Shown: in pieces, positions 1 to 12,895 of the stretch
Layout of the letters: each line of letters opens with the position of its first letter
Position numbering within the stretch: the first letter of the stretch is position 1
Source: Callipepla californica brunnescens
Lineage: Eukaryota > Chordata > Aves > Galliformes > Odontophoridae
NCBI GenBank assembly: GCA_023055505.1
Contig: JALIRH010000004.1
Coordinates: forward strand, 34,105,502 to 34,169,501
DNA: 64,000 nt
Reading direction: 5' to 3'
The notes under the pieces: generated by a model
Database searches by the model: none
The model's input: the letters and a program-made list of their open reading frames with translations, nothing else
What the model was told of the DNA's origin: nothing
Translations under genes and position numbers: made by a program

Positions 1-3000
1 ATCTTGCTCATTCAATCTGGTGAATGATGCAGAACTACAAAAGGAACAGTACTTCCATCTCCTACCTCTTGTGATAGCTAATGGTCACATTTTCCCCAGA
101 ATGCTCTTTCATTCTTGCTTCTCTCTAGCCTCTCTCTCTATTCCTAGTGACCCAGGACCACTATTCCAATCAGAGAGGTTGTGATCTTCCTGGTCCCCAA
201 GGGAAAATATGTTTTCTAGGTGAAAAGGTTAGACCAATGAAGTGAGAGAAAACAACTGTTTCAGCTACATAATCATTGTCTTTAATATACAGCTGGAAAG
301 CTCTTGGGATTTGCAGTGGTGTGGTACAAGAGTTTTCTCATATAGAGCATACTCAATTCCTTGATCATAAGGCAGTATATATGACAATGCCTATAAACAG
401 AGTAATAATGTAGATTTATATGGCAATTGCTTGCTGTGAGTCTAAGGTACTCATTCTGAACAAGACTATCTGATCAAACAGAGTAAGATTAGAGAAAATG
501 GTGTTCTCTCCAGGTACGTGAGGAAATGATGCTTTTGATCTGCTTTGGCAAATGCTGGGCTACTATAAATTGTTATGAATCACTTAGAAGATTGGAGGAT
601 GCAGCTTCACAAGGCAACAGGAATGTCAGTTATCAATAGGATTCTTTCAAAAAGGCAAACATTTATTTGTTCTTTTCTATATAGTGACTTCTACATTGCG
701 CCTTGTCACAGATTTCATTTTTTTGTATCTGACAACTCACTCTTTTCCTTTAACTAAAGAAATCCAAGAGCAGAGGACTAGTGTTCGTTGCTATACATGT
801 CCCCAGTTGCCACTAAGTATTGAAGTCTGACTTGGACTGAGGCCAGAATAGATGCCTGCAGGCTGCACAGCTTTGAAGCGCACAGAAACTAGATAAGTCA
901 TGTATGAAAATCAAAGTGATTAGTCCTGTAGTCAATAAAGAGAAAAGCTACCAAAATTAGGAATGTGAGATCTCCAGAAAAAGGAGGGTCAGGCTTTGCT
1001 CTCTCAATAAGGCATACAGTATTCAGAATACTGATGGCTGACCTTGTACAGTTTCTCTACTTCTTCCTCTAAAAACTCCACTCTGATAAAGTGTTCATTT
1101 TTCCTTAAAATATGTAGTTTAAAACATGTGAATGCCCTCTGTATTTTTTTTTAATTGAGTTTACTTGGTTTTTATTTCTACAAAGGGAAACTGGAGTAAT
1201 ACACTTCTATTTATCTTCTTAAGTAAGCTACTGCTTTACATACACATATGTATGGATATATAAAAACATTTAGAAGTTGTGAGAGCACACAACTAGAAAT
1301 AAAACTAACCAGAACCTGTTTTCAGTTCAGCTTTGTGGTGTTGAATCAGTGACTAGAATCACTGACTCTTAACTTTCCAGTTGCAAAATGTAAATATTCA
1401 TCTCATCTGGTACATTGCTCAGTTGAATTAGCATTCACAAAATACCTTGAGATTTGGATGAAAATTAAGTACACAGAGGAATGGTTTCATACCTCTGATC
1501 TTCCAGAGTATACTGTCAGGTAGGAGGCATAGGAACTGGGATCATTCAGGAACTTCAGAAGAGATTGTTTTGCAGAGCAACCTTTTCTTAGATTGAAACT
1601 ATTTGTTCCACTGAGGGAAGTTATAAAATGCCTTTAGTAGGAGTGCACAAAAAGCTGTGATTGTTCTGCGTATAGAGGCAAGCAAAAGACAGAGAAATGA
1701 GTTCAAAGCGTAAGTACTGACCATCTGCTGAGATCTTTCCATGTTTTTGTTGGAAACTATTTCAGCCATTTTGACAGCCTGCCTGAAAGGATCAAAACAA
1801 CCTGCACCTTGCAGGCACCAGAAACAGTAGCAGAGAACAATGGCCTTGCTCTTGTGTTATCTGAAAATGTGTTATGAGAAGCATGCTTTTTCTCAGTTTC
1901 CTTGATAACAACCCTTTTCAATCGAGGCTCCTACAGTGCTGTACTTGTGACATGCTTTTCAGGTAGATATGTACTCTTCTTTCACAGATAGGAAAGCAAA
2001 TACATTTTACCTAAGGCTGCACGGTGTGACACCAGAGGTTGATTCCCAGCTATGTGACTCAGTTCACTTACTCTGCGTAGATGATGCTCTCCCTGATGTA
2101 TGAAGTCATTTCAATTACTGCTTACAGCTTAAACTGGGGACTGAAATAAGTATTTTGACTAATGCAGCAGTGCCACCTTATTTCCTTGGTGTCATGACCA
2201 TTTGGTGACATTCCCATTTGCACAGGAGTGGTTCTGTTCCTTCATCATTTTCCTTCTAGCTGTTTTGTTGTTCTTTTGTTGCACTTCTTTTAGTTGATGA
2301 TGTTTTTGATGTATTTCTTTATTTTATATGAAGCCTGCAGACAGTGAGAGTGGAAAGAAGCTCATAAGACCAATTAAGATCAATCTAGACAGATATTTGG
2401 CTAAACAGATCTTTAAAAAAAAATCTTCTAAAAATGAAGATTTTACAGCTTCCTTACAAAAACTCTTACTGATGTTCAATTGTCAAGAAATTTATTCCAG
2501 TGTGTGAAATATTCATTCAAATCAAGCTCACTATAGCCATTTCCTCATTGCAAATAGTGATCTTTGCAGCACGCTTTTACATATTTTAATATTGTTGCTG
2601 CATGCAGGTCAGAGCTTCGTGACTGGAGAACAAGTTGTTGGGTTTTTTTTCTTTTTTTCTGGTCTGTTTTCTAGAGTTCTGATTGTTCTTGTTGCTGCTT
2701 CCTTGATGGTCTCTAGAAGTTTGTCTCATATTTTAACAGGCTCTGAGACGCTCAAGACAAAGTTTTACTAATATCGAATACACTGAATAGGAAAAAATTG
2801 TACAACTCTGGTTTGCATTTGAGAAATAAACTGTAGCTCTATACATCTTGACTTATTGTTCCCCATTTTAACATCACCATAACTTTTTGACTTGTATGCA
2901 TCCTGTGATGTACTCTTATCTGAGTCATTTCTTGGAATTTATTCTAGCTATGGTAAAGGAAGTGTGCTCCAGACCTGCTCTTTTCAGGAAAACAGAAGTC

Positions 3001-3474
3001 AGATCATTAAAAGGGAGAGGTGGTTAGATTATCAAGAAAAGGCTTCTGATAGAATGAAGGAGCAAGTACCTGAACAACCCTTCAACCACCACCAAAAATG
3101 TGCATATCAGAATGCTGTATCAGAGAAGCAGAAAACAGGTGTCTGATTTTGATAAGGTTTTATACAACTAAGTGGTACTGACTTTAGAATGCTTATTTGC
3201 AATGGTCATTTTTCTTGATCATATACAAATAGAAAGAGAGAAACAGAGTTAACTCTGTGCCTGTCAAACCTACTACTGTTTTTTTCTGTGCCATCCTCAC
3301 ATTGGCTATAGTGAAACAAATGAATAACACCTTTAGTCTTTAATATTTTGTTTCTAAGAAATTGTAATGAAACAAAGCTGTCAGAGAATAAGAGGTTAAT
3401 GTCTGTCATTGATTTGAAACTGGCAAAGGACAGAAAATTGAAAGGAGAAATAAGTGCTTTATTTTCAGGTTAAT
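1..3474. other. Intronic stretch without a gene
   Basis: Mostly unique AT-rich DNA. Apart from a MIR-like remnant near 1960-2065 and short T-rich runs (for example 2642-2659), I see no gene, RNA gene or clear element. Confidence 0.6.
1960..2065 (-). mobile_element. MIR-like (CORE-SINE) remnant, antisense
   Basis: Read on the minus strand, this resembles the core and 3' half of a MIR SINE. The + strand shows 'ggtagatatgtactc', 'cacagataggaaa', then 'ctaaggctgcac' and 'gaggttgattcccag', in the order seen in reversed MIR copies. It is strongly diverged and was judged by eye against the remembered consensus. MIR copies are few but present in birds. Confidence 0.4.
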
Positions 3475-4590
3475 AGAAAAATAGCTAAAGGTTAATGGAA
3501 GGGTGCCTCAAATTTCTCTTTGAGGACCACTGTTATTTAATCAGTGATGTGAAAAAGGGAGTAGGTGGTGAAGTTGCAAGATTTGCAGACAATATGAAAT
3601 TATTTATGGGAGTCAGTGTTAGAGAAGATTGTGTGAGATTTCAGAGGCACCTGAAGATCAGAAGCAGAACATGACATGAAGTCCTTTGTTGATGAAGTAA
3701 TGCTCATTACAGGGAATAATTTAAATTGTTCATACGCATTATTGGATTCTAAATTAACTGTAACTATTCAGGGAGAAAAAAAAAACTGGGGGACATAGCC
3801 AGCAGCTCAGTGAAAACATCTGCTCCAGCAGAAGTCAAAAAAGCAAGTAGTACACTCTGATACAGAAATAATGGGCTAGAAAATTCTATGGATCGTGGCA
3901 TTATATCAAACAGTGGTACATCCTCACCAAGGATGTGGCATCATCCTTTAGTACCATGAAACAGGATAACTAAAGCAAGTTCAAAAAGCAGCTGCTAATG
4001 TTGACGGGATGTACAAGAGTACGTTGCATCACGAAATACTGCAGCGGTTGTGACTCCTGCAGAAAAAGGAAGGAATAGACAATGAAAATTCCTGAATAGT
4101 TTGGGAAAGAAATATAGAACCTTCTTACTTGTCTTTCCAAAAATACAAGAACTGGAGGATTTCAATGGATTTTATTGGTGATGCATCTGAAGATGATAGA
4201 AGAAAATGTGTTGTATTCAAAATTTAAATAACCTGTAAAACTAATTACAAAAAGAGCCTAAACCAAAGAATTTATCAGAGCTCAAAAGAGGATTAAAAAA
4301 CTCTATACTAATGAGAAAATCCTCAGTAGTAGGATTCCTAAAAGAAGGTTATTTTTGCTTTTTTTTTGTTTTGTTTTGTTTTGTTTTGTTTTGAAGCTGT
4401 TAGCAGAAAGACACTGTAGAATTGCAGAGATTCAGTAACTGTTGTCCATAATGCTGCAAAAAGTGGTGGGTATGGGCTTTTTCTGGAGACAGCTGCTTCT
4501 CTTCACTCTGGGGAGTACCTGGTTCTGGTTTAGATAGATGGATCACTCATCTGATCAGGTTGATTAATTGCTGTCTTCTTAAGGATGACA
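3475..4590 (+). mobile_element. Ancient CR1 LINE, 3' part with end of reverse transcriptase region and 3' UTR
   Basis: About 1.1 kb follows the order of an old amniote CR1 3' end. It has 'gaggaccactgttatttaatcagtgatgtg' in pieces, then 'agatttgcagacaatatgaaattattta' (the remnant of the FADD-type RT motif region), 'gattctaaattaactgtaac', 'gcagaagtcaaaaaagcaa', 'aatacaagaactggagga' and a 3' UTR with 'tagatggatcactc'. The frame is broken by many stops and indels, so it is a dead copy. A (TTTTG)n tract at 4365-4394 sits inside it. The divergence suggests insertion long before galliform radiation. The subfamily is not assigned. Confidence 0.7.
4365..4394. repeat. (TTTTG)n microsatellite
   Basis: About five TTTTG units follow a T run, within the old CR1 copy. 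Confidence 0.9.
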
Positions 4591-4961
4591 TTAAACTTGG
4601 CATGAAAATGTATAAAGCATATTGCAAAATCAGATTAAAGGATTGATTTTGGCTTGCTTTTTTAGGTAGAAAGGTCTGCTGCTTAGAATATGAGCTTGTC
4701 AAGTCAGGGACCTTTGTTAGCATTGAGAGATTGCTAAATGTAGTGTATCTTGTATCATTAATGGTACTGTACTAGAGTATAATTACCATTTTACTGAAAC
4801 ATGACTGGTAACAGAAAGAATCCCATTATCCCTTAGAATGCAAGATTTTTTTTGTTGAACAAAAATATATATTTCATCACCTTCTATTTGAAGAAACTAT
4901 TTTTAGAAAGTTTTGAGCCTAGGGAATACTCATCAACATATTGACACGAGCTGGAAAAAAC

Positions 4962-5012
4962 GTTCACTTTGCTGATCTTATACACAGCAGTAAGATCAGC
5001 TGTAAAATGAAC
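4962..5012. other. Hairpin-forming inverted repeat
   Basis: The arm gctgatctta (4971-4980) pairs perfectly with taagatcagc (4991-5000) around a 10-nt loop. After a 3-nt bulge (5001-5003), a further 9 bases (4962-4970 with 5004-5012) pair with one mismatch. Confidence 0.6.
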
Positions 5013-8000
5013 ACCAAAGATAAGGAGTTGCAGTCTGTGGTACAATTAAAGTTTTTCCTGTCATGAGATTACTAATATGATCAAACAGTGAAATACACAG
5101 CAGATGAGTAATTAATCCAGACGTCATTTCCATTGTTGACAAACATGAAAGAAAGGACCGCAAACTCTTTTAAAAATCACTTACAAAGCATGGTTTTACC
5201 TTCAAAGTGTGCTGCAAAATCCTTCCATGGAATAATCCAATATACTTGTGTATAAAAAACCAAGCCAGCTTGCTATTTAGCACCCAATATTACCAACTTT
5301 CTCAATTTTAAACACACTGAGTATAACTAGTTTCATAGTTTTCTTAAGGAGAAATAATGTAGTTATCGTTAAACTCTTTAGGAAAGTAGCTTCAGTAATG
5401 CTCAGTGGTTATCAGGAGTATCATTCTTCCTTCAGGCAGAGCTGAGGAAATGTAAAGTTAAAGACATCATTGAGAGTGATAATGAAGTCGGTCCTTTCCA
5501 GTGCAAGACCACAGCAATTCTTTATCACTCCAAATGGGCTGTGGGGTGAAAGCTGTTTTTCTCACTGGCAAAGTTGCTGGGTTCACAGATAATTATCATT
5601 TTCAGAACATGTTTTGTGGAAGAGCAAGAATATTAAAAGAACCCCCCAAATCTACTGGCAAAACTGAAGAGACAACTTGTTAAGAGACTGTTTTGAAAAG
5701 GAATTCCCACAAAAGAGAACATAATTCCACGGCTTTTCTAATCTTCTGCCTACTTAAGATTTTAATTCAAATGGAAAAACCTCTATTTACATTTATACTT
5801 TAACTCACATGCCTTTCTTTCACTCATCTTTACACCTTATACACATTCATCCCCACTCTTGCTGCAGTTACTTTTGCTGGAGTATATGTGTAAACTTCAT
5901 TCACTAGCTCTGGAGGAGCTTATCCTTACACATATTCAGCATAATTTTTTATGTTCCTTCCCTATTCACTCACATATGCTTAGGCATACAAAATTATATA
6001 AGATGCATTGCATATAAATACATCAGATATAAATGAAGTGGATATAATTAGTCTGAAAGTCATAAACAGAGCTAAAGCTTCATTGCAGTCTTCTACTACA
6101 TTTTTTCTTTGAATAGATCATTTATTTGCTATTTATTGACTTGCAGTCAGTTAAAGTAGCAGAGATTCAGCATGTTAAACATCTACAACACTGTAAGCTT
6201 TAAAATCCCTTTCCACTTTCTACTAATCCCTCTCTGCATTCCCAAACTCATACTTAAATAATAATATATACAAACACTGGTACAAATGTGCAGTTGCTTC
6301 TGATGTTGTGAAAATGACAATGCCAATTTGTTTCCTGTTATTATTTCTAAAACAAATTGTTATTTGTTTTTAATTCTGGAATGATGATAAGAGAGTTTGG
6401 AAGTTATGATGTTCTGAACTTGCAGATTGCAAAACCTCATGCAATTAAGTGAAAACTCCTGCATTTCAACCACTAAGTGCAATGGTCTTGACAGTTCTGG
6501 TGAAGACAGGTAGAGGTCTTTCTGGGTACTTCATGTATTGATAACTCAGAAGAAAATTTTTATGAAGTGCCTCTACAACACTGTCAGAGGAAAAGGACAT
6601 TCCAAGGTGACTTCTACAGTGACCATACGGAGTTGTTTGAATCTTGTCTCATGAGGAGTTTTCACTAAGCCATGAGCCACTGAGCTGTACAGTGATGTTC
6701 TAGAGAGGATGCAGCATCAGACAAGAGTCACACAGGCAAAAAAAAAAATCAAAAAGCATAACAATTAGGGAGCCATAGTACTATTTATTTCTACTCCTTT
6801 GACATCTTTGTGCAGCAATAGCTGAATTAGAGCCTTCAGAGACTGTTATCTGCAAAGGAAATAGAGATACTTCATCATGTAGGCTGCTGCTGCTGTAGAT
6901 GACATCAGAAACATAGGACTTTTCTTAGCCAGTATGAGCTGATGCTGTACTTTGAGGCAATGGATCATCCTACAGATAGGGTGTTTGCAGAGCTTGGCAG
7001 AATCAAAGAAAGAACTGCAAACCAGCTTTGGATGGAATTGTCTCCTGTGATGCTGCTACATGCCACTTCATAGTCCTAAACAGAAAAGAAATAAAAATTA
7101 AAACATAATCCAAGCTGAGGAGAAATTCAGCAGACTACAAAGGTGCAGTTTGCTAAATGATACTGAAATATGAGTATGGTAATAGATATTAAAAATTTAA
7201 AGAGTGTAAATTGTTCAGAGTGATGCACAGAGGATGTGTGAGTGGGAGCACTGGGCTGTAGTAAAGGTTAGATAAATCTAGGCTGAAAGCAGAGGCAGTT
7301 TCAGAAGAGCAGAACATGGTAAACTGTGTAACAGACCCTGCAGAAAAGAGTTGAAAGCATTATTGCTTAGCAAAATTAAATCCGGATTGTGCAGAATATT
7401 CTTGAACATATTGTACAGGACTATCTTCTACTGGACGTGAAGCAGGCATGACTGAGTTAGCTAATAAGATAAAAAAAGCTAAAATACATTCCTTCCAATA
7501 TTAGTGCTTGAGATCTTGTTTGTATGTAGAAGGGTCATGAGGTGCCTTAGTCCCCCAAAACACATAGGATATTTATCTCTAAAGAAACAAAATGTTTAGG
7601 AAATTGAACCCACTAAAAATTTTCATACAGTGATATTTTTATAAAGCTGTCGCAGAGATGAAAGTGGTGATTTGTGCCAGCCAAACCACTACAGCAGTGC
7701 TATCAGCTAGCCAGTTACTCCTGCCAGTGGCAATAGCTGTCCCCAGCGCAACCCAAACCAACAGTAAAATCTGCTTCTATTTTTGTCACTATTCACATGG
7801 CCACAAGGAAAGGCAGCTTAAGTTTATTTCAGCTGTGTCCTAATTGTAGGCCCCTCTTTGTGTCGTGTCCATATCTATGGTTCAACCATAGACCCCACAG
7901 ATTTCCCATGATTAATAGAAACTGACATTTCAAGTGTTCCAGGGCTTGTGAAATTAACTAAAGCTTCACGTTGCAGACATGATGCAGAGATTATCTTTCA

Positions 8001-8512
8001 TTCTTGTTTTCTGCAAATGATATCTTCTTGTCATTCCTGCTAGTATCTGCACTATACAACTTTCATCCTTCGCTTTTATTGTGGAGTTTGTCATAAGTTG
8101 TACTTTCTCCAAGAGGCATTGTGACTTTACTCCCATGACTTCATTTTCAGATAATTGTTTGTGCAGTTCAGAGCTGCTGCAAACCATGTGCTGCACACTC
8201 AGGTCAACAGAGCACAAAGCAGACTCTCTTCCTTCACATCCCTCTTCAAACCTAGTTCTGTTACATTACAGACATTAACTCTGGGCTGTCAATGACTGCT
8301 ATTAAACCCAAGTCTAATAAACAGCCTTTTGGCCTCTGCTCCTTCTCCTGGGGAAATCTGCACTGAATGATGCAGTTTAACCGTGGCAGCCCAGAGCTCT
8401 GTTCAGATTGTTTTATATGGTTGAGAAACAGGGAAAATTAGCAAAGGTAGTTTGCAGCACCACATGGCCTTACTGTTTCTGTTTGCACATTTACTCTGTT
8501 GGAGTTCAAGTG

Positions 8513-8541
8513 GTTTTTTTTTGTTTGTTTGTTTTTGTTTT
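8513..8541. repeat. T-rich (TTTG)n tract
   Basis: A T run followed by about four TTTG units. Confidence 0.8.
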
Positions 8542-8815
8542 CCAGCCACCATGCTATGCAGCTTTGCTACATTCTGCATGCAGGACTGCATACCTGATTG
8601 TTACAAAAGCTCCTACTAGCAATTAGTAATGCTATCATCAGTTTCTCAGTAACAAAAGAAAGAAAAATAGCCGTATATTTCAGAGCTTTTTAGAAACTTC
8701 TATGTGCAACATTTTTCATAATAAAAATATATATTGCTTAACTATATATATGTGCTTTATGGAAGCCAAGATGCCAGTCTATATGAATAGGCACTTTTTC
8801 ATTTGAGTGTACATA

Positions 8816-8925
8816 GGTTGCTCCAAAACTAGTGTCTTCTATTTATTTCTGTGGAAACTAGGACAGATACAAAGAGAACAATAACACCATTTGATAGAGC
8901 AAATTTTATAGTAGTAGACCGCTTC
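8816..8925. mobile_element. Mariner (Galluhop-like) end fragment
   Basis: It starts after a TA with 'ggttgctccaaaa', then 'tatttatttctgtggaaac', 'agatacaaagag' and 'atttgatagagcaaatttt'. This is the same terminal sequence as the right end, reversed, of the element at 29140-29389. Only one end is present: no matching inverted end was found in the next several hundred bases, so it is a truncated copy. Confidence 0.75.
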
Positions 8926-9325
8926 TGCCTGGGTAGTGAAGTACAAGATTTTTCCTGTTGGAAGAGTTGGAGTTTTCTTCTTGGTCTGGAAGAACTATGT
9001 TTAGATTCTGGGGTGGGAACAGATTTCAGAAGTGAATAGGATTCTCTAGTCCTCTGTTGCTTTTGATTTTATCAGTGTCTGGAATCTTCAGAAACAGTTC
9101 TGAGTGGAAGTCGTTTTTGTTCTTTATAGTTCTGCTGGGAAACCAGGTCTTTCAAGTAACTAAAAACACTGAATCCCATCTGCTCCACATTTCTTTGGGC
9201 TAGAAAAAAATCTGTAATCTGTGTTTGTGAAGTATCACTTAAGCTTTAACAGCCATTGAGAACTATTTAACAAAAGAATGGTATGTGTGTGACTTTTTCT
9301 CTCTACCCCAATGGGATGCAGTTGT

Positions 9326-9572
9326 CATAGAATCACAAAGGTTAGAAAGCACCTCCAAGATCATCTAGTCCAGCCATCCACCTATAATCAATATTTCCCA
9401 CTAAACCATGTCCCTCAGTACATCTAAACATTTCTTGAACACCTCCAATATCAGTGGTTCCACCACCTTTTTGGGCAGCTCATTCCAATGCATGACCACT
9501 CCTTTGGAGAAGTATTTCCTAACATCCAACTTGAATTTCCCCTGGTACAACTTGAGGCCATTCCCTCTAGTC
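9326..9572 (-). mobile_element. CR1 LINE 3' end, antisense
   Basis: The + strand carries the reverse of an avian CR1 tail: 'catagaatcacaaagg', 'cctccaagatcatctagt', 'ccagccatcca', 'actaaaccatgtccctcag', 'cagctcattccaatgc' and 'gaggccattccctctagtc'. It is 5'-truncated, as is typical for CR1, and well preserved, so it is younger than the copy at 3475. Confidence 0.93.
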
Positions 9573-12230
9573 TAATTACTGGTTTACATGGGAGAAGCTA
9601 AGCTAGACTAAAATGTTTTTGTGTTTCTAGTTGTTGTTTGTTTTTGTTTGTGTAATTTTTTTTACTGTCCTTGGGAATTAAGGGGTGTCAAATGTAAATA
9701 GTGCAGAAAAAGCACACAACACTTTAGAACAGAAATTTGCTGCTGGTTCAGATTTGAGCAGGTGCAGATCAGCTTAATACCTGAAGTTACATTTGTTAAT
9801 CCCCATTTTCATGCAAAAGAAACAGAAGAAGGAATTATGTCTCTCAGTAATTAGTTCTGTAGGTACTTATCCAATAAAGAAGTTAGACTTCTCTATGAAT
9901 GTTGAAATATTCTTTGTTGTCCAAGAATGTGAAGCATTAACTGCACTCAGGGAATAACATGACATATTTAGGTATGACATGGAATGAGTAATTTATCTCT
10001 TCGATTTCATCTGGTAAATTTTTGCATAGGCAAGTTAGTACACAGGGCTTGAACCTGTGTTTACTTTCACTGTAGAAAGAAGGCATGTATAGGATATATC
10101 CATATATAGGATGCTGAAGGTTTCATTATGATTGTGTAAAACAGTTTGCAGTATGAAACAAATTTCCAGCCCCGGTTGAGATAGAGTAATTGGCTACATC
10201 AGTGTTCCTACTGTAGTACAAAATACACTAATGAAAGCTATCAATTAAGGTAATTAAGTGAAACTGCTCTTATTTTGAATTGAAACTCTCTGGAAATTAT
10301 TTCTGCATTGGGAGAAATGTATTGGCAGTATCTAGAAGCTAAAGGAGAATAACTTTTCAGACCATTTTAATGCAGTTGCAAAAGCATATTCATTTTGACT
10401 CTTAGAGGTCAGAATTAGCTCTAGTAATGACATTGTAGAATATGATTATACATTAGCAAGGAAGTAGTCTAGCCGTTACTGTTCCGAGTGGAACATTTTA
10501 CCCTAAACACTGCACACTGCGCATGGACAACAGATTGTGCTGTTAAGGGTTCAAATTAACAAGGTCTTAAGTTCTGTGGGAAGCGAAAGTTTTATTTCTT
10601 CAGCATTTAGTTTATGGAATTAGGAGACAAATTAGCTGTTTCATCCCTGCTTCTTTTTGAAGATGCTATTTTCAGTAAAATATAAAAGGTAAGAAGGGAG
10701 AGGAGTAAAGAACTTTAACATTTAACTTCAAAAGAGTTTTGTGAAAATAAAACGTGAAACTTACTTGTATGTCATTAAGTATTTCACAGCATTCCCTAAA
10801 TGTTTGCAGACAAGTAATTTTCTCATTCCAGTTTCCGTTTTTCTGGCCTGCAAATCTTTGAGACTCTGTAGCACACCTGTCTGAGTAATGACCAAAATAT
10901 GTTTATAGTACGTTAAAAAATGAGGTGAGTAAAGCTTAACTGCAGAATGAATGAAAGAGTTAATTATATGAAGATGTCACTCACCCTTATTGAGAGGACA
11001 AATCATGCTTCAGAGCCCCAGCCTTTTCCATAAAGGCTAAGCTGCAGATTTATACATTTCTAAGTACTTCTTTCTGAAGAAAGGAATGTAAACAAAAGGA
11101 TATTTTCTCGGAGTAACTGGCTGACAGCTTCCAAGCAGTATTATGAGAGTGAAAAGAGCTAGTGTAAAAAAATGGTCTTGTTTTACATCTCTTTTGTGTA
11201 TTTTCCATGGTTAGGAAATAACTGATGTATTTTAAGACCGAATAGGTTTTGTACTTGGTTTTGGTTATAAGCCTGTTAGAAACAAATGCAATTTGTGGTT
11301 TTGATATTATTTGAGCTTTTAATACTGGGACTTCATTTTTGTTTTTTGAAAATAATATTTGGGGTTACCAGTTGCCACACTTGTGGTCAGAAATTAGTTC
11401 CTTACTTCCTTTTTAGGGCACAGAAAATTACTTGTATTTTTTCAGAACATGTTGGTATTGTATGAGAAAGAGAGAGTTATTGTATTGTGCAGTAGTTTTA
11501 TTGAAATAGTGAGAGGAAGGTTGTGCAGAGGGGGAAGGAAATATGAGGCCAGGATGAAAACGATCAGAGGATGAAATCAGAAGGGGAGAGAGAATGAAAG
11601 ATAGGTAGGTCAGGGAAAGTGAACAAGTGTTGATGATTTGGTTGATCATTGGCAGTTTTATCTTGCTGGTGATAAGGTACTTGTTGTTTCAGCCAGAGCT
11701 GTCATACACAGTGCTCAATGCATAAGGAATATAAAAAAAGTTTTTTCTAAATCTCAGTAAAAAGTTCCACTCACATGCAAGTACAGTGGATTTTGTTTTT
11801 ATATTTGATTCTAACCAACTTCTTTCAAGTCAGTAATTTGCTTCTTGCTTTCAGCAGCAGGTCAGGTGGAATTTTGCTATTGAGATCATCCATCATTGTA
11901 AATTGCTGTATTTTCTCTTTCAGACCAGGGTCTGAATCAGGCTTCCTATGAAGAAATCCTGGCTAGGATGCACTGCACTTTTGAAGCAGTTCCTATGTGA
12001 ACTGTCATATATCAAATAGCAGGCTGGAGGACAAAGAATAGAAACGGTCTTTAAGCTTCTCATTTCAGGATCAGTTTTTATTAGTTAGCATGGAGACAGC
12101 ATGGTCTAATGGCGTGATGAGGGCACAGGCAACAGTTTTTAGATATTACCTATGTTTATTATGTGTAATTTTTTTAATGATAACATTTGAATGTTATCCA
12201 GAAAAATAGTAAAGACATTTTAGCAGAGCC
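9573..12230. other. Intronic stretch without a gene
   Basis: Unique AT-rich DNA with no recognised gene or transposon. A 20-bp near-palindrome lies at 12179-12198. Confidence 0.6.
12179..12198. other. Short palindrome
   Basis: The 9-bp arms gataacatt and aatgttatc match perfectly around a 2-nt centre. Confidence 0.7.
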
Positions 12231-12535
12231 TCTTCTCTCATATAACTAGTGATAGGACTGGAGGGAATGGCTTCAAGATGCGTCAAGGGAAATTCAGACT
12301 GGATATTACAAAATACGTCTTCTACAAAAGAGCAGTCAGGATCTGGAATGGGCTACCCAGGGAGGTGGTGGAGTTACCAATCCTGGAGGTATTCAAGGAA
12401 GATTTAGATGTTGTGTTGAGGAACGTGGTTTAGTGAGAATGATTGGTGATAGGTATACGGTTGGACTGGATGATCTTATAGGTCTTTTCCAACCTTGGTG
12501 ATTCTATCTATGATTCTATTATTCTATGATTCTGT
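12231..12535 (+). mobile_element. CR1 LINE 3' end, sense
   Basis: Reads 'agtgataggactggaggg', 'aatggcttcaagatgcg', 'gggctacccagggaggtgg', 'ggttggactggatgatct', 'ggtcttttccaacct' and ends with imperfect repeats of the 8-bp unit attctatg. This is a 5'-truncated avian CR1. Confidence 0.94.
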
Positions 12536-12544
12536 GGAAGAACT

Positions 12545-12895
12545 GAAGGAACCAGTCTGTTCAGCCTGGAGTGAATCTAGCTTCTGCTACTTGGAGGGGT
12601 TCATAGAGACTGATCCAAAAATTGCAAAATACATAGGTGAAGGACAAAAAGCAACAAACAGAAGCTGTGGCAAGGGAAAATCCAGTGATATAAGAGAAAT
12701 AAATATGAGAGTGGTTGCATAGTTGAGCAAGTATCTAAAAGGGTTGTGGAATCTTCCCACATGGAGATTTTCAAAACTCAATTGGATGTGGTCATGAACA
12801 ACTTCGAAGCTGGTCATGCTTTGAGAAAAGAGTTGGACAAGAGATCTTCTGAGGTACCCTCCAACCTAAATTTTTCTACATTTCTGTTGGATCAA
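12545..12895 (+). mobile_element. Second, more diverged CR1 3' end of a different type, sense
   Basis: Directly after the preceding CR1 tail comes 'tgttcagcctggagtgaat', 'aggacaaaaagcaac', 'gttgtggaatcttccc', 'gagattttcaaaactcaa' and 'gagttggacaagagatct', then 'accctccaacct'. This is the order of another avian CR1 subfamily. It lacks the 8-bp repeat tail and is more decayed, so it is probably older and was joined by the neighbouring copy later. Confidence 0.75.

Larger units (their letters stand above)
4591..8815. other. Intronic stretch without a gene
   Basis: Unique AT-rich sequence. It holds a notable hairpin at 4962-5012 and a (TTTG)-type tract at about 8513-8541. I see no gene or transposon I can name. 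Confidence 0.6.
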
